Of a stretch of 64,000 bases of DNA, positions 26,169 to 34,987 are shown one piece after another. The notes beneath the pieces were generated by a model that saw nothing but the letters and a program-made list of their open reading frames with translations, searched no databases and had not been told where the DNA came from. Numbering within the stretch: position 1 is the stretch's first letter; each line of letters begins with the position of its first letter. Origin of the DNA: Lutibacter sp. A80 (GTDB taxonomy: Bacteria > Bacteroidota > Bacteroidia > Flavobacteriales > Flavobacteriaceae); the NCBI RefSeq assembly GCF_022429645.1, contig NZ_CP092480.1:3020501-3084500 (forward strand). The letters are read 5' to 3'. Position numbers and translations under genes: made by a program.

Positions 26169-27215
26169 ATGAAAATAACAAAGGAATTCCTAACTTTTAA
26201 GGAAATTCACGAAAAATTTAAAAAGGAGCCACCCAAGAAATTTTTATGGGGATGTATAAAAGAAGGTGGATTTGGGCTAATATTTGGTCCGAGTAAAAGT
26301 GGAAAGTCAATTTTCGCAGAAAATTTTGCTAAAATGATAGTAACTGGAGCAGGCGAATTTATGGGAATAAGTTTAGATGGAAAGCCTAAAAAAGTACTTT
26401 TTATGGGGTTGGAAGAGTATTGGGGTAGTAGAGTTGAAAGAAATAGGGAGCAATATAAAACGTTAAATTTAGCAGAAAAAAAACTTTATGAAGAAAATTA
26501 TTTATATCAACCTATTGAATATTTGACGCTAATTACAACAAAAAAACACTGGAAAAAACTTAAATGTACAATCGAATCATCTAAAGCAGCAGTTGTTATT
26601 ATTGATAGTATTACTAGAATGAATCACGGAAACATTGAAGATAGTAAGGTAGCTCAAGATATTATGCAGAACTTACGTACAATATGTTATGATTTAGGAA
26701 TAACATTAATTTGTATTCACCACACACCAAAGATGTATGGAAAACCTTTAACAATTGATAGTATTAAAGGTAGCTCAGTGTTTGCACAAGAGTCCGATTT
26801 TGCAATTGGGATTAATGCAACAAGAAACTACAAAACTAGATATTTTAAAGAGATTTTCTCTCGTTATTCATCTATTAATAATGATAATGTGTTGGAATTT
26901 GAAATTGATAATTCAACTTGTATTAAAAATTTAGGAAAGAAAGATGAGTATAATTTATTAAATGGTGAAGATTATCGAAAGTTAGGTAAAGGTGAAGAAA
27001 TTCTAAATTATTTTAGAAAGCACTCCTGTAAAAAGTTTAAAACTGCTGAATTAGTAAAAAATTTGTGCAAATTACTTTCAGTTCAAGAAAGGATGATTAA
27101 AATTTACTTGAAAGATTTGTTAGTTGAAGGTAAAATTTCACAAAATGAAAGAGGAACCTACTACTTGTCAGAATGTAAAGATAAATTAGGAAAGGAGGAA
27201 GGTGATGAAAAATAA
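26169..27215 (+). CDS. RepA-like AAA ATPase / DNA helicase loader or helicase
   Basis: This is a 348-residue protein from the ATG at 26169 (an upstream in-frame start at 26151 is less likely). It has the RecA-fold of AAA_25/RepA-type hexameric ATPases, with Walker A GPSKSGKS (about 37-44), Walker B VVIIDSITR and a conserved IHHTPK. The C-terminal 70 residues or so resemble a winged helix. This is probably the replication ATPase of the element. It overlaps the GIY-YIG gene by 11 nt and ends in an unusually strong Shine-Dalgarno sequence for that gene. Confidence 0.82.
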   Translation: MKITKEFLTFKEIHEKFKKEPPKKFLWGCIKEGGFGLIFGPSKSGKSIFAENFAKMIVTGAGEFMGISLDGKPKKVLFMGLEEYWGSRVERNREQYKTLNLAEKKLYEENYLYQPIEYLTLITTKKHWKKLKCTIESSKAAVVIIDSITRMNHGNIEDSKVAQDIMQNLRTICYDLGITLICIHHTPKMYGKPLTIDSIKGSSVFAQESDFAIGINATRNYKTRYFKEIFSRYSSINNDNVLEFEIDNSTCIKNLGKKDEYNLLNGEDYRKLGKGEEILNYFRKHSCKKFKTAELVKNLCKLLSVQERMIKIYLKDLLVEGKISQNERGTYYLSECKDKLGKEEGDEK

Positions 27216-27858
27216 GAAAGGTATAGTTTATACCATAACTAATAAGAATACTAAAGAAACTTACGTCGGAATTACTACAGTTTCATTAAAGAGTCGTAGG
27301 AATGACCACATTGAAAGAGCTAAAAGAGGGGAAAAAGGAAAGTTATTTACATCAATCTTAACGTATAATATAGAAGCATTTGAATTTAATGAAATTGATT
27401 CTACTTATTCTTTAGATGAATTAGCAGCAAAGGAAAAACAGTACATTAAACAGTATAAGGAGAAGGGTATTTCTTTAAACGCAGATTCTGGAGGAGGTAT
27501 AAAAAAAAGTGTTCATAAATATGATATTGATGGTCAGCTAGTAGCAACTTATGAAACTTTAACTGAAGCTGCAAACTCCGTTGGGACAACAAAACAGCAG
27601 ATTAGTTCAACCTGTTTAAATGTGAATAATTTATATGCAGGATATTATTGGAGTTATACCTTTAAAGTTCCTTTTATTCCTGGAGTTGATAAACGCTTGA
27701 AGCAAGTTTTACAACTAGATTTAGAAGGTAACTTATTAAGAAGTTTTAAATCTGTAGCTGACGCCAGTAGGGAAACAGGAGTGTATAAAGGTTGCATTGC
27801 AAAAGTTTGTCGCTTTGAACGAAAACAAGCAGGTGGGTATAAATGGAGGTATTTTTAA
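27205..27858 (+). CDS. GIY-YIG nuclease with two NUMOD1-like repeats
   Basis: This is a 217-residue protein. The N-terminal GIY-YIG domain (GIVYTITNKNTKETYVGIT, then SRRNDH) is followed by two repeats of a DNA-binding NUMOD1-like unit (about residues 101-148 and 165-215; VHKYDIDGQLVATYETLTEA and VLQLDLEGNLLRSFKSVADA). The layout is that of homing endonucleases. Here it is a free-standing gene inside the replication operon, not within an intron. AGGAGG at 27194-27199 sits before the ATG, rare for this phylum. Confidence 0.85.
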   Translation: MKNKKGIVYTITNKNTKETYVGITTVSLKSRRNDHIERAKRGEKGKLFTSILTYNIEAFEFNEIDSTYSLDELAAKEKQYIKQYKEKGISLNADSGGGIKKSVHKYDIDGQLVATYETLTEAANSVGTTKQQISSTCLNVNNLYAGYYWSYTFKVPFIPGVDKRLKQVLQLDLEGNLLRSFKSVADASRETGVYKGCIAKVCRFERKQAGGYKWRYF

Positions 27859-27864
27859 ATATTG

Positions 27865-28380
27865 ATGATGAAGTTAGAAAATGCACTTAAAGTAGCTGAA
27901 AAGCTAAAGAAAAGACTTTCACCACATTGTATTAAGATTGAAATAGGAGGAAGTATCAGACGTAAAAAACTTGAAGTTAAAGATATAGAAATCATTATAA
28001 TACCAAAACCGTATGATATAGGTTTATTTAGTTCTGGAGTAGCAGAAATTTTAAATCAATATCCAATTGTAAAAGGTCATTTACCCTGTAAATATACACA
28101 ACGAATATTGCCTGAAGGTATTAAAATTGATGTGTTTTTTGCAGAAGAGGAAAATTGGGGATTAATTTATGCAATGAGAACAGGTTGTGCAGAATTTAGT
28201 CATAAGGTTTTGGCTCGAAGATGGGTGAAATTTGGCTACAAAAGTTTAAATGGCTACCTATATCAGGGTGATTACAAAATTCGTGTATTTGAAGAAGAGG
28301 ATTTATTTAAAATAATAAAAGTAAGATATATTCCACCAGAAAATAGAATTTCAGGTAATTTAGGCGATTGTTTAAAATAG
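27865..28380 (+). CDS. DNA polymerase beta-like nucleotidyltransferase
   Basis: This is a 171-residue protein with the pol-beta fold signature GGSIRRKKLEVKDIEIIII (GS motif followed by DxE) and a third acidic strand IKIDVFF. These give the expected three metal-binding carboxylates. It keeps a PolX-like thumb segment (GLIYAMRTGCAEFSHKVLARRW) but lacks the 8-kDa and PHP domains of full PolX. It starts 6 nt after the GIY-YIG gene, so cleavage and fill-in activities may be coupled. ATG codons exist at 27865 and 27868. Confidence 0.75.
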   Translation: MMKLENALKVAEKLKKRLSPHCIKIEIGGSIRRKKLEVKDIEIIIIPKPYDIGLFSSGVAEILNQYPIVKGHLPCKYTQRILPEGIKIDVFFAEEENWGLIYAMRTGCAEFSHKVLARRWVKFGYKSLNGYLYQGDYKIRVFEEEDLFKIIKVRYIPPENRISGNLGDCLK

Positions 28381-28400
28381 AAAATTAGTTAAAAACTAGT

Positions 28401-28435
28401 AAAAAAGAGTTTACAATATTTGTAAGCTCTTTTTT
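28401..28435 (+). terminator. Terminator after the nucleotidyltransferase gene
   Basis: A long stem (AAAAAAGAG and TTACA, returning as TGTAA and CTCTTTTTT) with one T-G pair and a 5-nt loop is followed by more T. It lies just left of the IS element. Confidence 0.82.
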
Positions 28436-28487
28436 AATGTATAAATTGTCCCGTCCTGAAATAGCGATACACTAAAACACAAGTGTA

Positions 28488-28922
28488 ATGAAAACATCAG
28501 ACAAATCAGGTGCAGCAAAGCGAACTCAAAAAGATTACTCGCTTTCTTTTAAACTTCAATTAGTTGAAGAAGTAGAACAAGGATTTTTAACAAAAACCCA
28601 AGCCAAGCGTAAATATGGTATTCAGGGAGACGCTACAGTAACCAAATGGTTGCAAAAATATGGTAACTTTGATTGGGAAAACCAAGTTCCAAAAACGATG
28701 TCAAAAACTCCAGAACAAAAAATACTTGAGCTTGAAGCTAAAATAAAGCTCCTTGAAAAACAGAAAGCTAGAGCTGAACATCTAGCAGAACGTGCTGATA
28801 AAAAGGTTATTATTTTCGATATGCTTGTTGATATGGCAGAAAAGGAATATGATATTCAAATAAGAAAAAATTACACACCCGACTTATCAACATCTTCAAA
28901 GAAGAATATAAAGAAACTTTAG
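28488..28922 (+). CDS. IS3-family transposase OrfA
   Basis: This 144-residue DNA-binding frame has an N-terminal helix-turn-helix (YSLSFKLQLVEEVEQGFLTK, then AKRKYGI and TKWLQKYG) and a leucine-zipper-like coiled coil (about 70-105). A slippery heptamer A AAA AAT lies at 28865-28871 in the correct phase. A -1 shift there enters the OrfB frame, which is open from just upstream, and would give the fused OrfAB transposase. Confidence 0.92.
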   Translation: MKTSDKSGAAKRTQKDYSLSFKLQLVEEVEQGFLTKTQAKRKYGIQGDATVTKWLQKYGNFDWENQVPKTMSKTPEQKILELEAKIKLLEKQKARAEHLAERADKKVIIFDMLVDMAEKEYDIQIRKNYTPDLSTSSKKNIKKL

Positions 28923-28936
28923 TTTCTACCTGTGAT

Positions 28937-29788
28937 TTGCTCGGGGTAAACAGACAGGTTTACTATAGATCCATAAAATCAAGACTTCATAAACAAACTG
29001 TAGCACAAAAAGTTATCGTTTTGGTTCGTGATATTCGGATGCTAATGCCAAGATTGGGTGGTAAGAAATTATACTTTCTGTTAAAGGATAAATTATCACT
29101 ATTAAAAGTAGGAAGAGATAAATTGTTTAGAATACTAAAAGCTAACCATATGTTAATAATACCTAAAAGAAGCTACCACATAACTACAGACTCTCATCAT
29201 AGATTTAGAAAGCACAGAAACCTTGTCAGCTCAATGGATATAGAAGGGCCTGAATCAGTTTGGGTGAGTGATATTACATATATCGGAACGAGAACCAACC
29301 CTTCGTATCTGGCATTAATCACAGATGCTTATTCTAAAAAGATTGTAGGATATGATGTGTCAAAATCTTTATCAATGGATGGTTCATTGAGGGCATTGGA
29401 AATGGCTATAAATAATAGAAAATACAAAGAAAGTCCATTAATACATCACTCTGATAGAGGGTTGCAATATTGCTCGAATGAATATCAAAGACTATTAGAA
29501 AACAATGAGATTAAGCCTAGTATGACTGAAAAATATGATCCATATGAAAATGCAGTTGCAGAGCGAATAAATGGAATTTTAAAACAGGAATTTAGTGTAG
29601 CACAGAAGATTCAAGATTTTAAAGTAAAGGAGAAACTGGTCAAAAATGCAATAGAAATATACAACAATATAAGACCTCATTTATCTAACGAAATGCTAAC
29701 ACCAATACAAATGCACGCACAAAAAAAAATTAAACCAAAACAATACAAATCAAAAAAGCTGAACAATGATGTCATTATTCAGCTTTAA
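28937..29788 (+). CDS. IS3-family transposase OrfB (DDE integrase domain)
   Basis: This catalytic frame in the -1 phase relative to OrfA is made mainly as OrfAB. It has an HTH_21-like region and an rve domain with the DDE residues: Asp in WVSDITYI, Asp in HHSDRGLQY and Glu in NAVAERINGILK. The listed start is an in-frame TTG. The frame is open from about 28846, so its natural N-terminus comes from frameshifting. Confidence 0.92.
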   Translation: MLGVNRQVYYRSIKSRLHKQTVAQKVIVLVRDIRMLMPRLGGKKLYFLLKDKLSLLKVGRDKLFRILKANHMLIIPKRSYHITTDSHHRFRKHRNLVSSMDIEGPESVWVSDITYIGTRTNPSYLALITDAYSKKIVGYDVSKSLSMDGSLRALEMAINNRKYKESPLIHHSDRGLQYCSNEYQRLLENNEIKPSMTEKYDPYENAVAERINGILKQEFSVAQKIQDFKVKEKLVKNAIEIYNNIRPHLSNEMLTPIQMHAQKKIKPKQYKSKKLNNDVIIQL

Positions 29789-29851
29789 TTTTTAACTTTT
29801 ACCCTTTAATAATCTGTATCGGTTATTTAGGACTAGACAAATATTAAAAGA

Positions 29852-30298
29852 ATGAAAAATATTATATCAGAAATTAAGATAAAATACAATCCAATTAAAT
29901 TGGATAATGGGAATACTAAGATTCGTAACAGTGAAGATGCTTATAATGTATTTTTAAATAATTGGGATAAGGATACACTTGAATTACAAGAAGAATTTAA
30001 AGTATTATTATTAAATAATTCAAATGAAGTTCTTGGAGTCTATGCAATGACTAAAGGAGGATTTACATCAACACTGGTAGATATTAAGTTATTGTTTGCA
30101 GTAGTGCTTAAGTCTTGTGCTACAGCTATTATAACAGTGCATAATCATCCTTCAGGAAAATTAAAACCCAGTGAAAGTGATAAGGTAATATTTAGGAAAA
30201 TTAGAGAATCAGCAAAAATACTTGATATTAATTATTTGGATAATTTAATAATTACGAAAGAAGGTAAATATAGTTTTATGGATGAAGGAATAAGTTAA
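29852..30298 (+). CDS. RadC-like JAB-domain protein
   Basis: This is a 148-residue protein with the JAB/MPN metal-binding motif HNHPSGKLKPSESD (about residues 102-115), as in the RadC family. It lacks the N-terminal helix-hairpin-helix part of chromosomal RadC, which is usual for copies on mobile elements. The function of these short forms is not settled. It is the last gene of the element. The IS inserted just upstream of it and may have separated it from the operon before it. Confidence 0.88.
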   Translation: MKNIISEIKIKYNPIKLDNGNTKIRNSEDAYNVFLNNWDKDTLELQEEFKVLLLNNSNEVLGVYAMTKGGFTSTLVDIKLLFAVVLKSCATAIITVHNHPSGKLKPSESDKVIFRKIRESAKILDINYLDNLIITKEGKYSFMDEGIS

Positions 30299-30369
30299 AA
30301 AGGCACATTTTTCGGCATACCTATAAGTTGGAAACTTTATAAAGTGCTGATATATTTAAATCTAGGAGA

Positions 30370-30433
30370 GCTGGTTCGAGTCCAGTCCCCGCTACTAAGC
30401 AAGCTTCATAGAAATATGAAGCTTTTTTTATGC
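30370..30433 (+). repeat. attR: second copy of the 64-bp att repeat
   Basis: This is identical to 5514-5577. It holds only the 3' half of tRNA-fMet plus its terminator hairpin, so it is a scar and not a working tRNA gene. Just beyond both copies a further AGGGGTTT is shared, one base out of register (5586-5593 and 30443-30450). Confidence 0.96.
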
Positions 30434-30565
30434 TTGATATTTAGGGGTTTATATAAATTTAATTTACTTTTTTATAGCTAATTTTTATAAAAATAGTTAT
30501 ACAGTTCTTATTTTAAAGTGTATGGTTTCGTAAAATAATGCATATTTGAAAAATTAAAATATTTT

Positions 30566-30766
30566 TTACGAATTAAATAGAAGGCTAAAAATCCAATATG
30601 TAATTAATATTCCAACTATAAAAATTATTATTTGCAAAATACGGTAACCTTCAACCGATTTAATCTCTGTTGCGTTTAAAGTTAAATCATCATTTAATTT
30701 TCCAGTAAATTTGCTAAAAAGGAATACTCCTATGGTTATTCCTGTTAAACCCCATAACCAAATCAT
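30566..30766 (-). CDS. Small membrane protein of unknown function
   Basis: This 66-residue protein has two hydrophobic segments (about 1-19 and 43-64) joined by an acidic loop. It is the first host-side gene right of attR. No family is recognised. The flanking stretches (30434-30565 and 30767-31043) are AT-rich and show no further feature. Confidence 0.55.
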   Translation of the reverse strand: MIWLWGLTGITIGVFLFSKFTGKLNDDLTLNATEIKSVEGYRILQIIIFIVGILITYWIFSLLFNS

Positions 30767-31043
30767 ATTTATTTTATTAAGTTAATTATTCAAAATTAAC
30801 CTTTTGAAATGTAAATTATTTATGGAAATCCGTATTGAAGTTAATTATTTTTATCTGAAGTATTTATTATAAGGTTTACAATTACAGAGTGTTATATTTT
30901 GATTTTAACAGATGTTTTCATAAAATAATTAGTAATTAAACAAGGTTTTAATACCTCGCTAATTATAATTAGAAAATTGATTGTTTTTAATACTTCTTTG
31001 ATTAAATCTATTTTTATAGTATTGAGTATGCTTTTTAGTTCTA

Positions 31044-33353
31044 TTACCTTTTACCCCAGTTTTTATTAGGAATTGACCCTAAGGTAAGTTCTAATTTTCC
31101 TCCAGAAATAAAATCGTTATGTTCAAAATAACATTTTTCCCAATTTTTTCCATTTAACGTTGCTGATTGAATGTAAACATTTTTAGCAGTGTTATTATTA
31201 GTAGTAATTGTAAACTTATTATTTGAATAATAATCTGGGTTTAAATCAATTTCAATTTTATCAAAAATAGGAGAAGTAATCTCGTATTGAGAGTTTTCAG
31301 AAACACCACCATCCATTTGAAATACACCCATTGCCATAAGTGCTCCTAATGCACCAATTTGTCCTTGATCTTCATCTCCATTATAACCGCCATAAGGTGT
31401 TGTTTCACCAAATGTAACGTCCTTTATTTCTCTAACCCATTTTTGAGTAAGCCAAGGTGTATCGGTAAAATTAAAAATATGTGCCATTTGACACGAGGGC
31501 TGATTTTCGTAATCTACCCAGCTTTTTGCATGCTCGCGATGTGGAGCTACAAAACGATTGCTTTTAGCTTTTTTAAAAGAACTTGATAAAAAGGAAGTAT
31601 AGTTTTCTTTACCGCCAAATAAGGTTGTTAACCCATCTATGTCGTGTGGTACATAGTTTGTGTAAATGGCAGAATTGCTTTCACAAAAACCTGTTGTGCT
31701 AAATTTTTCTGCAATTGGACTAAAATCATCAATCCAAGAGCCATCAATATTACGCGGGTGCATAAGTTTAGTTTTAGGATTCCAAAGATTTTTATAGTTT
31801 TCAGATCGCTTCATAAAGTAATCAAAGTCTTTATTTTTACCCATAGTTTTGGCTATTTGTGCAATACACCAATCTTGATAAGCATATTCAAGCGTCATAG
31901 AAGCACCATCTTTATGTAAGCCTTTACCTTTAATACCTTCTGGAACATATCCTCTTTCAATATAATAAGTCATACCTCCTCCAGTTGGGTTGTTACCATG
32001 GTCATATCCAGCTCTGTCTCGAATACCACCGGGATATGCATTTTTTAGTAAGCCTTCGTATGCCAAGTCAGCATCATAATTTCTAATACCTTTATTATAT
32101 GCTGCTGCAAAAAATGAAGTTGCAGGGTCTCCTAACATTACATGAGTGTAATTTCCTCCAGAAGGGCCTCTAGGTATTAGACCTCCATTTTTGTACATAT
32201 CTACCATAGTATTACAAAACCCATCCATAATTTCTGGGTATACCATTGACCAAAGCACGTTGAGTGTCCAATGACTTCCCCATAAAGCATCAAAATTATA
32301 ATGTGGAAAAATAGGATTTCCGTTGTTATCTAGCCTTACTTGTTTTATTGATGGTTTATTACCTGTCATATCACAATATTCACCATTTACATCACTTACT
32401 ATTTTTCTACCTATAAGTGCATGCCACAAGTCGGTATAAAATTTTACTTTTTGTTCTTTAGTTCCACCAGTTACCTTAATACGAGATAACATGTTGTTCC
32501 ACTCATTTTTTGAATCAGTAACAGTTTTATTAAAATTCCATTTAGGAAGTTCAGTTTCCATATTTTTTCGTGCATTTTCAATACTCGTATATGAGATTGC
32601 TACTTTCATTAAAACTGGTTTTTTATTTGTTTTAAAGCGTAAGTAGGCACCATTATTTTTACCATTTATTTGTTCTGTTGGAGGTAATAATTTATTGTTT
32701 TGCCAGCCTCCAAATTCTTCAATTTTATGATCTGTTTTTGCTACAAAATACACATAGGTAGGTTTTGGTCTACGAGATGTTTTTCCTAATAAAGAAAAAC
32801 CTTCAATTTCATTATCATTTATTTTTCGAACGTAAGACGAATCAACTTTGCTATGTGCTAAAAAAGCACCTGTATGAAAATTAATATAAGAGCTATCGCT
32901 TTTTGGAAAAGTATATTTATGAAACCCCACACGAGTAGTTGAACTAAGTTCTGCTGTAATATTTGAATCATCTAAAACAACTTTATGATAACCTGGTTCA
33001 ACAATTTCTTTCTCGTGTGTGAATGAAGATTTAGTTGCTTCCATACCTAAATAACTTTTATTTTCTCCAGTTGTTGGCATAACGGGTATGCCGGCAAGTT
33101 GCCATGCATGGATGTGGCTAAAACATCTTACTTGTAAACTGTCATATAAATAACCACTATTCCAGCTTCCTTTTGTCCAGGTGTCTGGACTTAAGCTAAC
33201 CATTCCAAATGGGCGACTTGCAGAAGCGAAATAAAACCAACGGCTGCTATGTGTGTCGATTAAAGGGTCTACATAATCTACTAAATTAGTTTCTGTTGTT
33301 GAACACGAGTTTAAAAATAAAAGTAAAAGGAAACTTGTAATGTATATTTTCAT
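31044..33353 (-). CDS. GH92 family glycosidase (alpha-mannosidase type), lipoprotein
   Basis: This is a 769-residue protein from the ATG at 33353 (an in-frame ATG at 33380 gives a poor signal peptide). The lipobox FLNSCS anchors it to the outer membrane. GH92 features include VDPLIDTHSSRWFYFASASRPFGMVSLSPDT near the start, HIHAW, the central GGLIPRGPSGGNYTHVMLGDP and YGGYNGDEDQGQ towards the end. GH92 enzymes are calcium-dependent exo-alpha-mannosidases. It is divergent from the beta-mannan operon, suggesting that both alpha- and beta-linked mannose are targeted. Confidence 0.93.
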   Translation of the reverse strand: MKIYITSFLLLLFLNSCSTTETNLVDYVDPLIDTHSSRWFYFASASRPFGMVSLSPDTWTKGSWNSGYLYDSLQVRCFSHIHAWQLAGIPVMPTTGENKSYLGMEATKSSFTHEKEIVEPGYHKVVLDDSNITAELSSTTRVGFHKYTFPKSDSSYINFHTGAFLAHSKVDSSYVRKINDNEIEGFSLLGKTSRRPKPTYVYFVAKTDHKIEEFGGWQNNKLLPPTEQINGKNNGAYLRFKTNKKPVLMKVAISYTSIENARKNMETELPKWNFNKTVTDSKNEWNNMLSRIKVTGGTKEQKVKFYTDLWHALIGRKIVSDVNGEYCDMTGNKPSIKQVRLDNNGNPIFPHYNFDALWGSHWTLNVLWSMVYPEIMDGFCNTMVDMYKNGGLIPRGPSGGNYTHVMLGDPATSFFAAAYNKGIRNYDADLAYEGLLKNAYPGGIRDRAGYDHGNNPTGGGMTYYIERGYVPEGIKGKGLHKDGASMTLEYAYQDWCIAQIAKTMGKNKDFDYFMKRSENYKNLWNPKTKLMHPRNIDGSWIDDFSPIAEKFSTTGFCESNSAIYTNYVPHDIDGLTTLFGGKENYTSFLSSSFKKAKSNRFVAPHREHAKSWVDYENQPSCQMAHIFNFTDTPWLTQKWVREIKDVTFGETTPYGGYNGDEDQGQIGALGALMAMGVFQMDGGVSENSQYEITSPIFDKIEIDLNPDYYSNNKFTITTNNNTAKNVYIQSATLNGKNWEKCYFEHNDFISGGKLELTLGSIPNKNWGKR

Positions 33354-33826
33354 GTGAATTTTATCTAGGTATAAAAACATGAAAATTACAAAATCTTATA
33401 AGAATTAATGTTTCAAAAAAAGATAATTTTAAGAATGTGAAAACTTTATTTATAGTTTAAGTAATAAATTGGTCTAAATTTATTTTATAATTTAAAATGA
33501 ATCTTACAGAATTCTAAACATTAATGGATATTTTTCAAATATTATAATTATAAAATTATATACTTTTTTTAAAATTAAATTGAAGTTTTAGGAGTGAATT
33601 TATAAAAAATTTATAAATGATTGAAAATTTCTTATAGGGAAATGACAAAATATTATTGATGGTAGAAGGGCTTTTATTGTAATTTTGATATTATTAAATT
33701 ATCGCTGAGGTTATTTTGAGGTTAAAAAAAATAAGAACTCAGAAATTAAAATTAAAGAATTTTTTTGTTGAGTAATGTATAAGTGTTTTACGGTTATACA
33801 AAATAACTCTTAAATAAGAAACAACT
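33354..33826. other. Divergent intergenic region between GH92 and the mannan operon
   Basis: These 473 bp have no gene and are very AT-rich. They hold a possible plus-strand promoter -7 element TAATTTTG (33680-33687) with ATTG (33655-33658) 21 bp before it. The 5' leader to the GH26 gene would then be about 130 nt. I see no convincing minus-strand promoter and no clear operator for the AraC regulator. Confidence 0.4.
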
Positions 33827-34978
33827 ATGACTAAAACACAAAAAATATTTAGAGCTAATAAACTTCGAAATATACTTTCACTTTTTATAATTACATTGTT
33901 TTTATATTCTTGTAATGGTGTTAAAAAAGATACGGTTATACAACCAAAATTGGTTGATAAAACAGCTTCAAAAAACACTATAGAATTATATGCCAAATTG
34001 GTGAATATTTCAAAAAAAGGTTTTGCTGTTGGTCATCAAGATGATACTTCTTATGGTTTAGGGTGGAATTATAAAGATAACCCAACAATTATAAAAAGTG
34101 ATGTAAAAAAAGTAACGGGCGATTTTCCTGCAGTATTTGGTTTTGATATAGGTTGGATTGAAATAGATAAATCCTATAATTTAGATACAGTACCTTTTAA
34201 CGCTATGAGAGATTTAATTATTGATGCTTATAAAAAAGGAGGAATTATTACTATTAGTTGGCATGCAAACAATCCAGTTTCTGGTGGTGATTCTTGGGAT
34301 CAAACAATTGCAGTGCCAAATATTATTAAAGGAGGAGATCAAAGAGAAAAATATGAATTATGGGTTTCTAGAGTTGCAAATTTTATAGCATCTTTAAAGT
34401 ATGAAGGTGAAGCTATTCCAATAATTTTTAGACCTTTTCACGAAATGAATGGTTCTTGGTTTTGGTGGGGAGGTAAAAATTGTGATGCTAAAGATTATAT
34501 TACCTTATGGAAAGAAACTGTTCATTTATTAAGAGATACTCATAACCTACATAATCTTCTATATGTTTATTCTCCAAACAAATTAAATCCTTCTGACACC
34601 TATTTAGAATATTATCCTGGAGATGAATATGTAGATATTTTAGGTATTGATATTTACGATTTTAACAATGCAGAAGACTATAAAAAATCTGTTATTCACG
34701 ATTTAGCAATTGTTAAAGAGTTAGCAACCAAAAAAAATAAAGTATACGCTTTTTCTGAAACAGGTTTAGAATCTATAAAAACAGAAAATTGGTTTACTGA
34801 AGTATTGTATCCAGTTATAGAAAACTCAGGAATTAGTTGGGTATTAACTTGGAGAAATTATGATAAAAAACATCATTATATGCCTTACAACGGGCATATA
34901 AATGAAACTGACTTTATAAGGTTTGAAAAACTACCTAAAACATTGTTTTTAAAAGATTTAAACAACTTAAATAATTAA
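33827..34978 (+). CDS. manA: GH26 endo-beta-1,4-mannanase, lipoprotein
   Basis: This 383-residue endo-mannanase has an N-terminal membrane signal and lipobox (LFLYSCNG), so it is surface-anchored. Clan GH-A motifs of family 26 are visible: FRPFHEMNGSWFWW with acid/base Glu206, and FSETGLES with nucleophile Glu311. It should cut beta-mannan to mannobiose and short oligomers. It opens a five-gene operon (33827-40568) with gaps of 1-14 nt. The gene order resembles the Bacteroides fragilis mannan-catabolic cluster (ManA, symporter, epimerase, phosphorylase). Confidence 0.93.
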   Translation: MTKTQKIFRANKLRNILSLFIITLFLYSCNGVKKDTVIQPKLVDKTASKNTIELYAKLVNISKKGFAVGHQDDTSYGLGWNYKDNPTIIKSDVKKVTGDFPAVFGFDIGWIEIDKSYNLDTVPFNAMRDLIIDAYKKGGIITISWHANNPVSGGDSWDQTIAVPNIIKGGDQREKYELWVSRVANFIASLKYEGEAIPIIFRPFHEMNGSWFWWGGKNCDAKDYITLWKETVHLLRDTHNLHNLLYVYSPNKLNPSDTYLEYYPGDEYVDILGIDIYDFNNAEDYKKSVIHDLAIVKELATKKNKVYAFSETGLESIKTENWFTEVLYPVIENSGISWVLTWRNYDKKHHYMPYNGHINETDFIRFEKLPKTLFLKDLNNLNN

Positions 34979-34987
34979 GATAAACAT

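Larger units (their letters stand above)
28447..29839 (+). mobile_element. IS3-family insertion sequence (1393 bp)
   Basis: The terminal inverted repeats TGTCCCGTCCTGAAATAGCG and TGTCTAGTCCTAAATAACCG (read inward from 29839) agree at most positions and both begin TGTC. A 3-bp target duplication AAT flanks the element (28444-28446 and 29840-29842). Inside are the two overlapping-phase transposase frames of the family. Both frames and both ends look intact, so the element may be active. Confidence 0.92.

Noticed and set aside
30370..30433. Second tRNA-fMet gene
   Set aside because: Only the T-arm and acceptor 3' strand are present, with no D-arm or anticodon arm. It is an attachment-site copy.
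33790..33943. 12-bp direct repeat ACGGTTATACAA (33790-33801 and 33932-33943) as an AraC operator
   Set aside because: The second copy lies inside the GH26 coding sequence 142 bp away and out of helical register. In a sequence this AT-rich it is probably chance.
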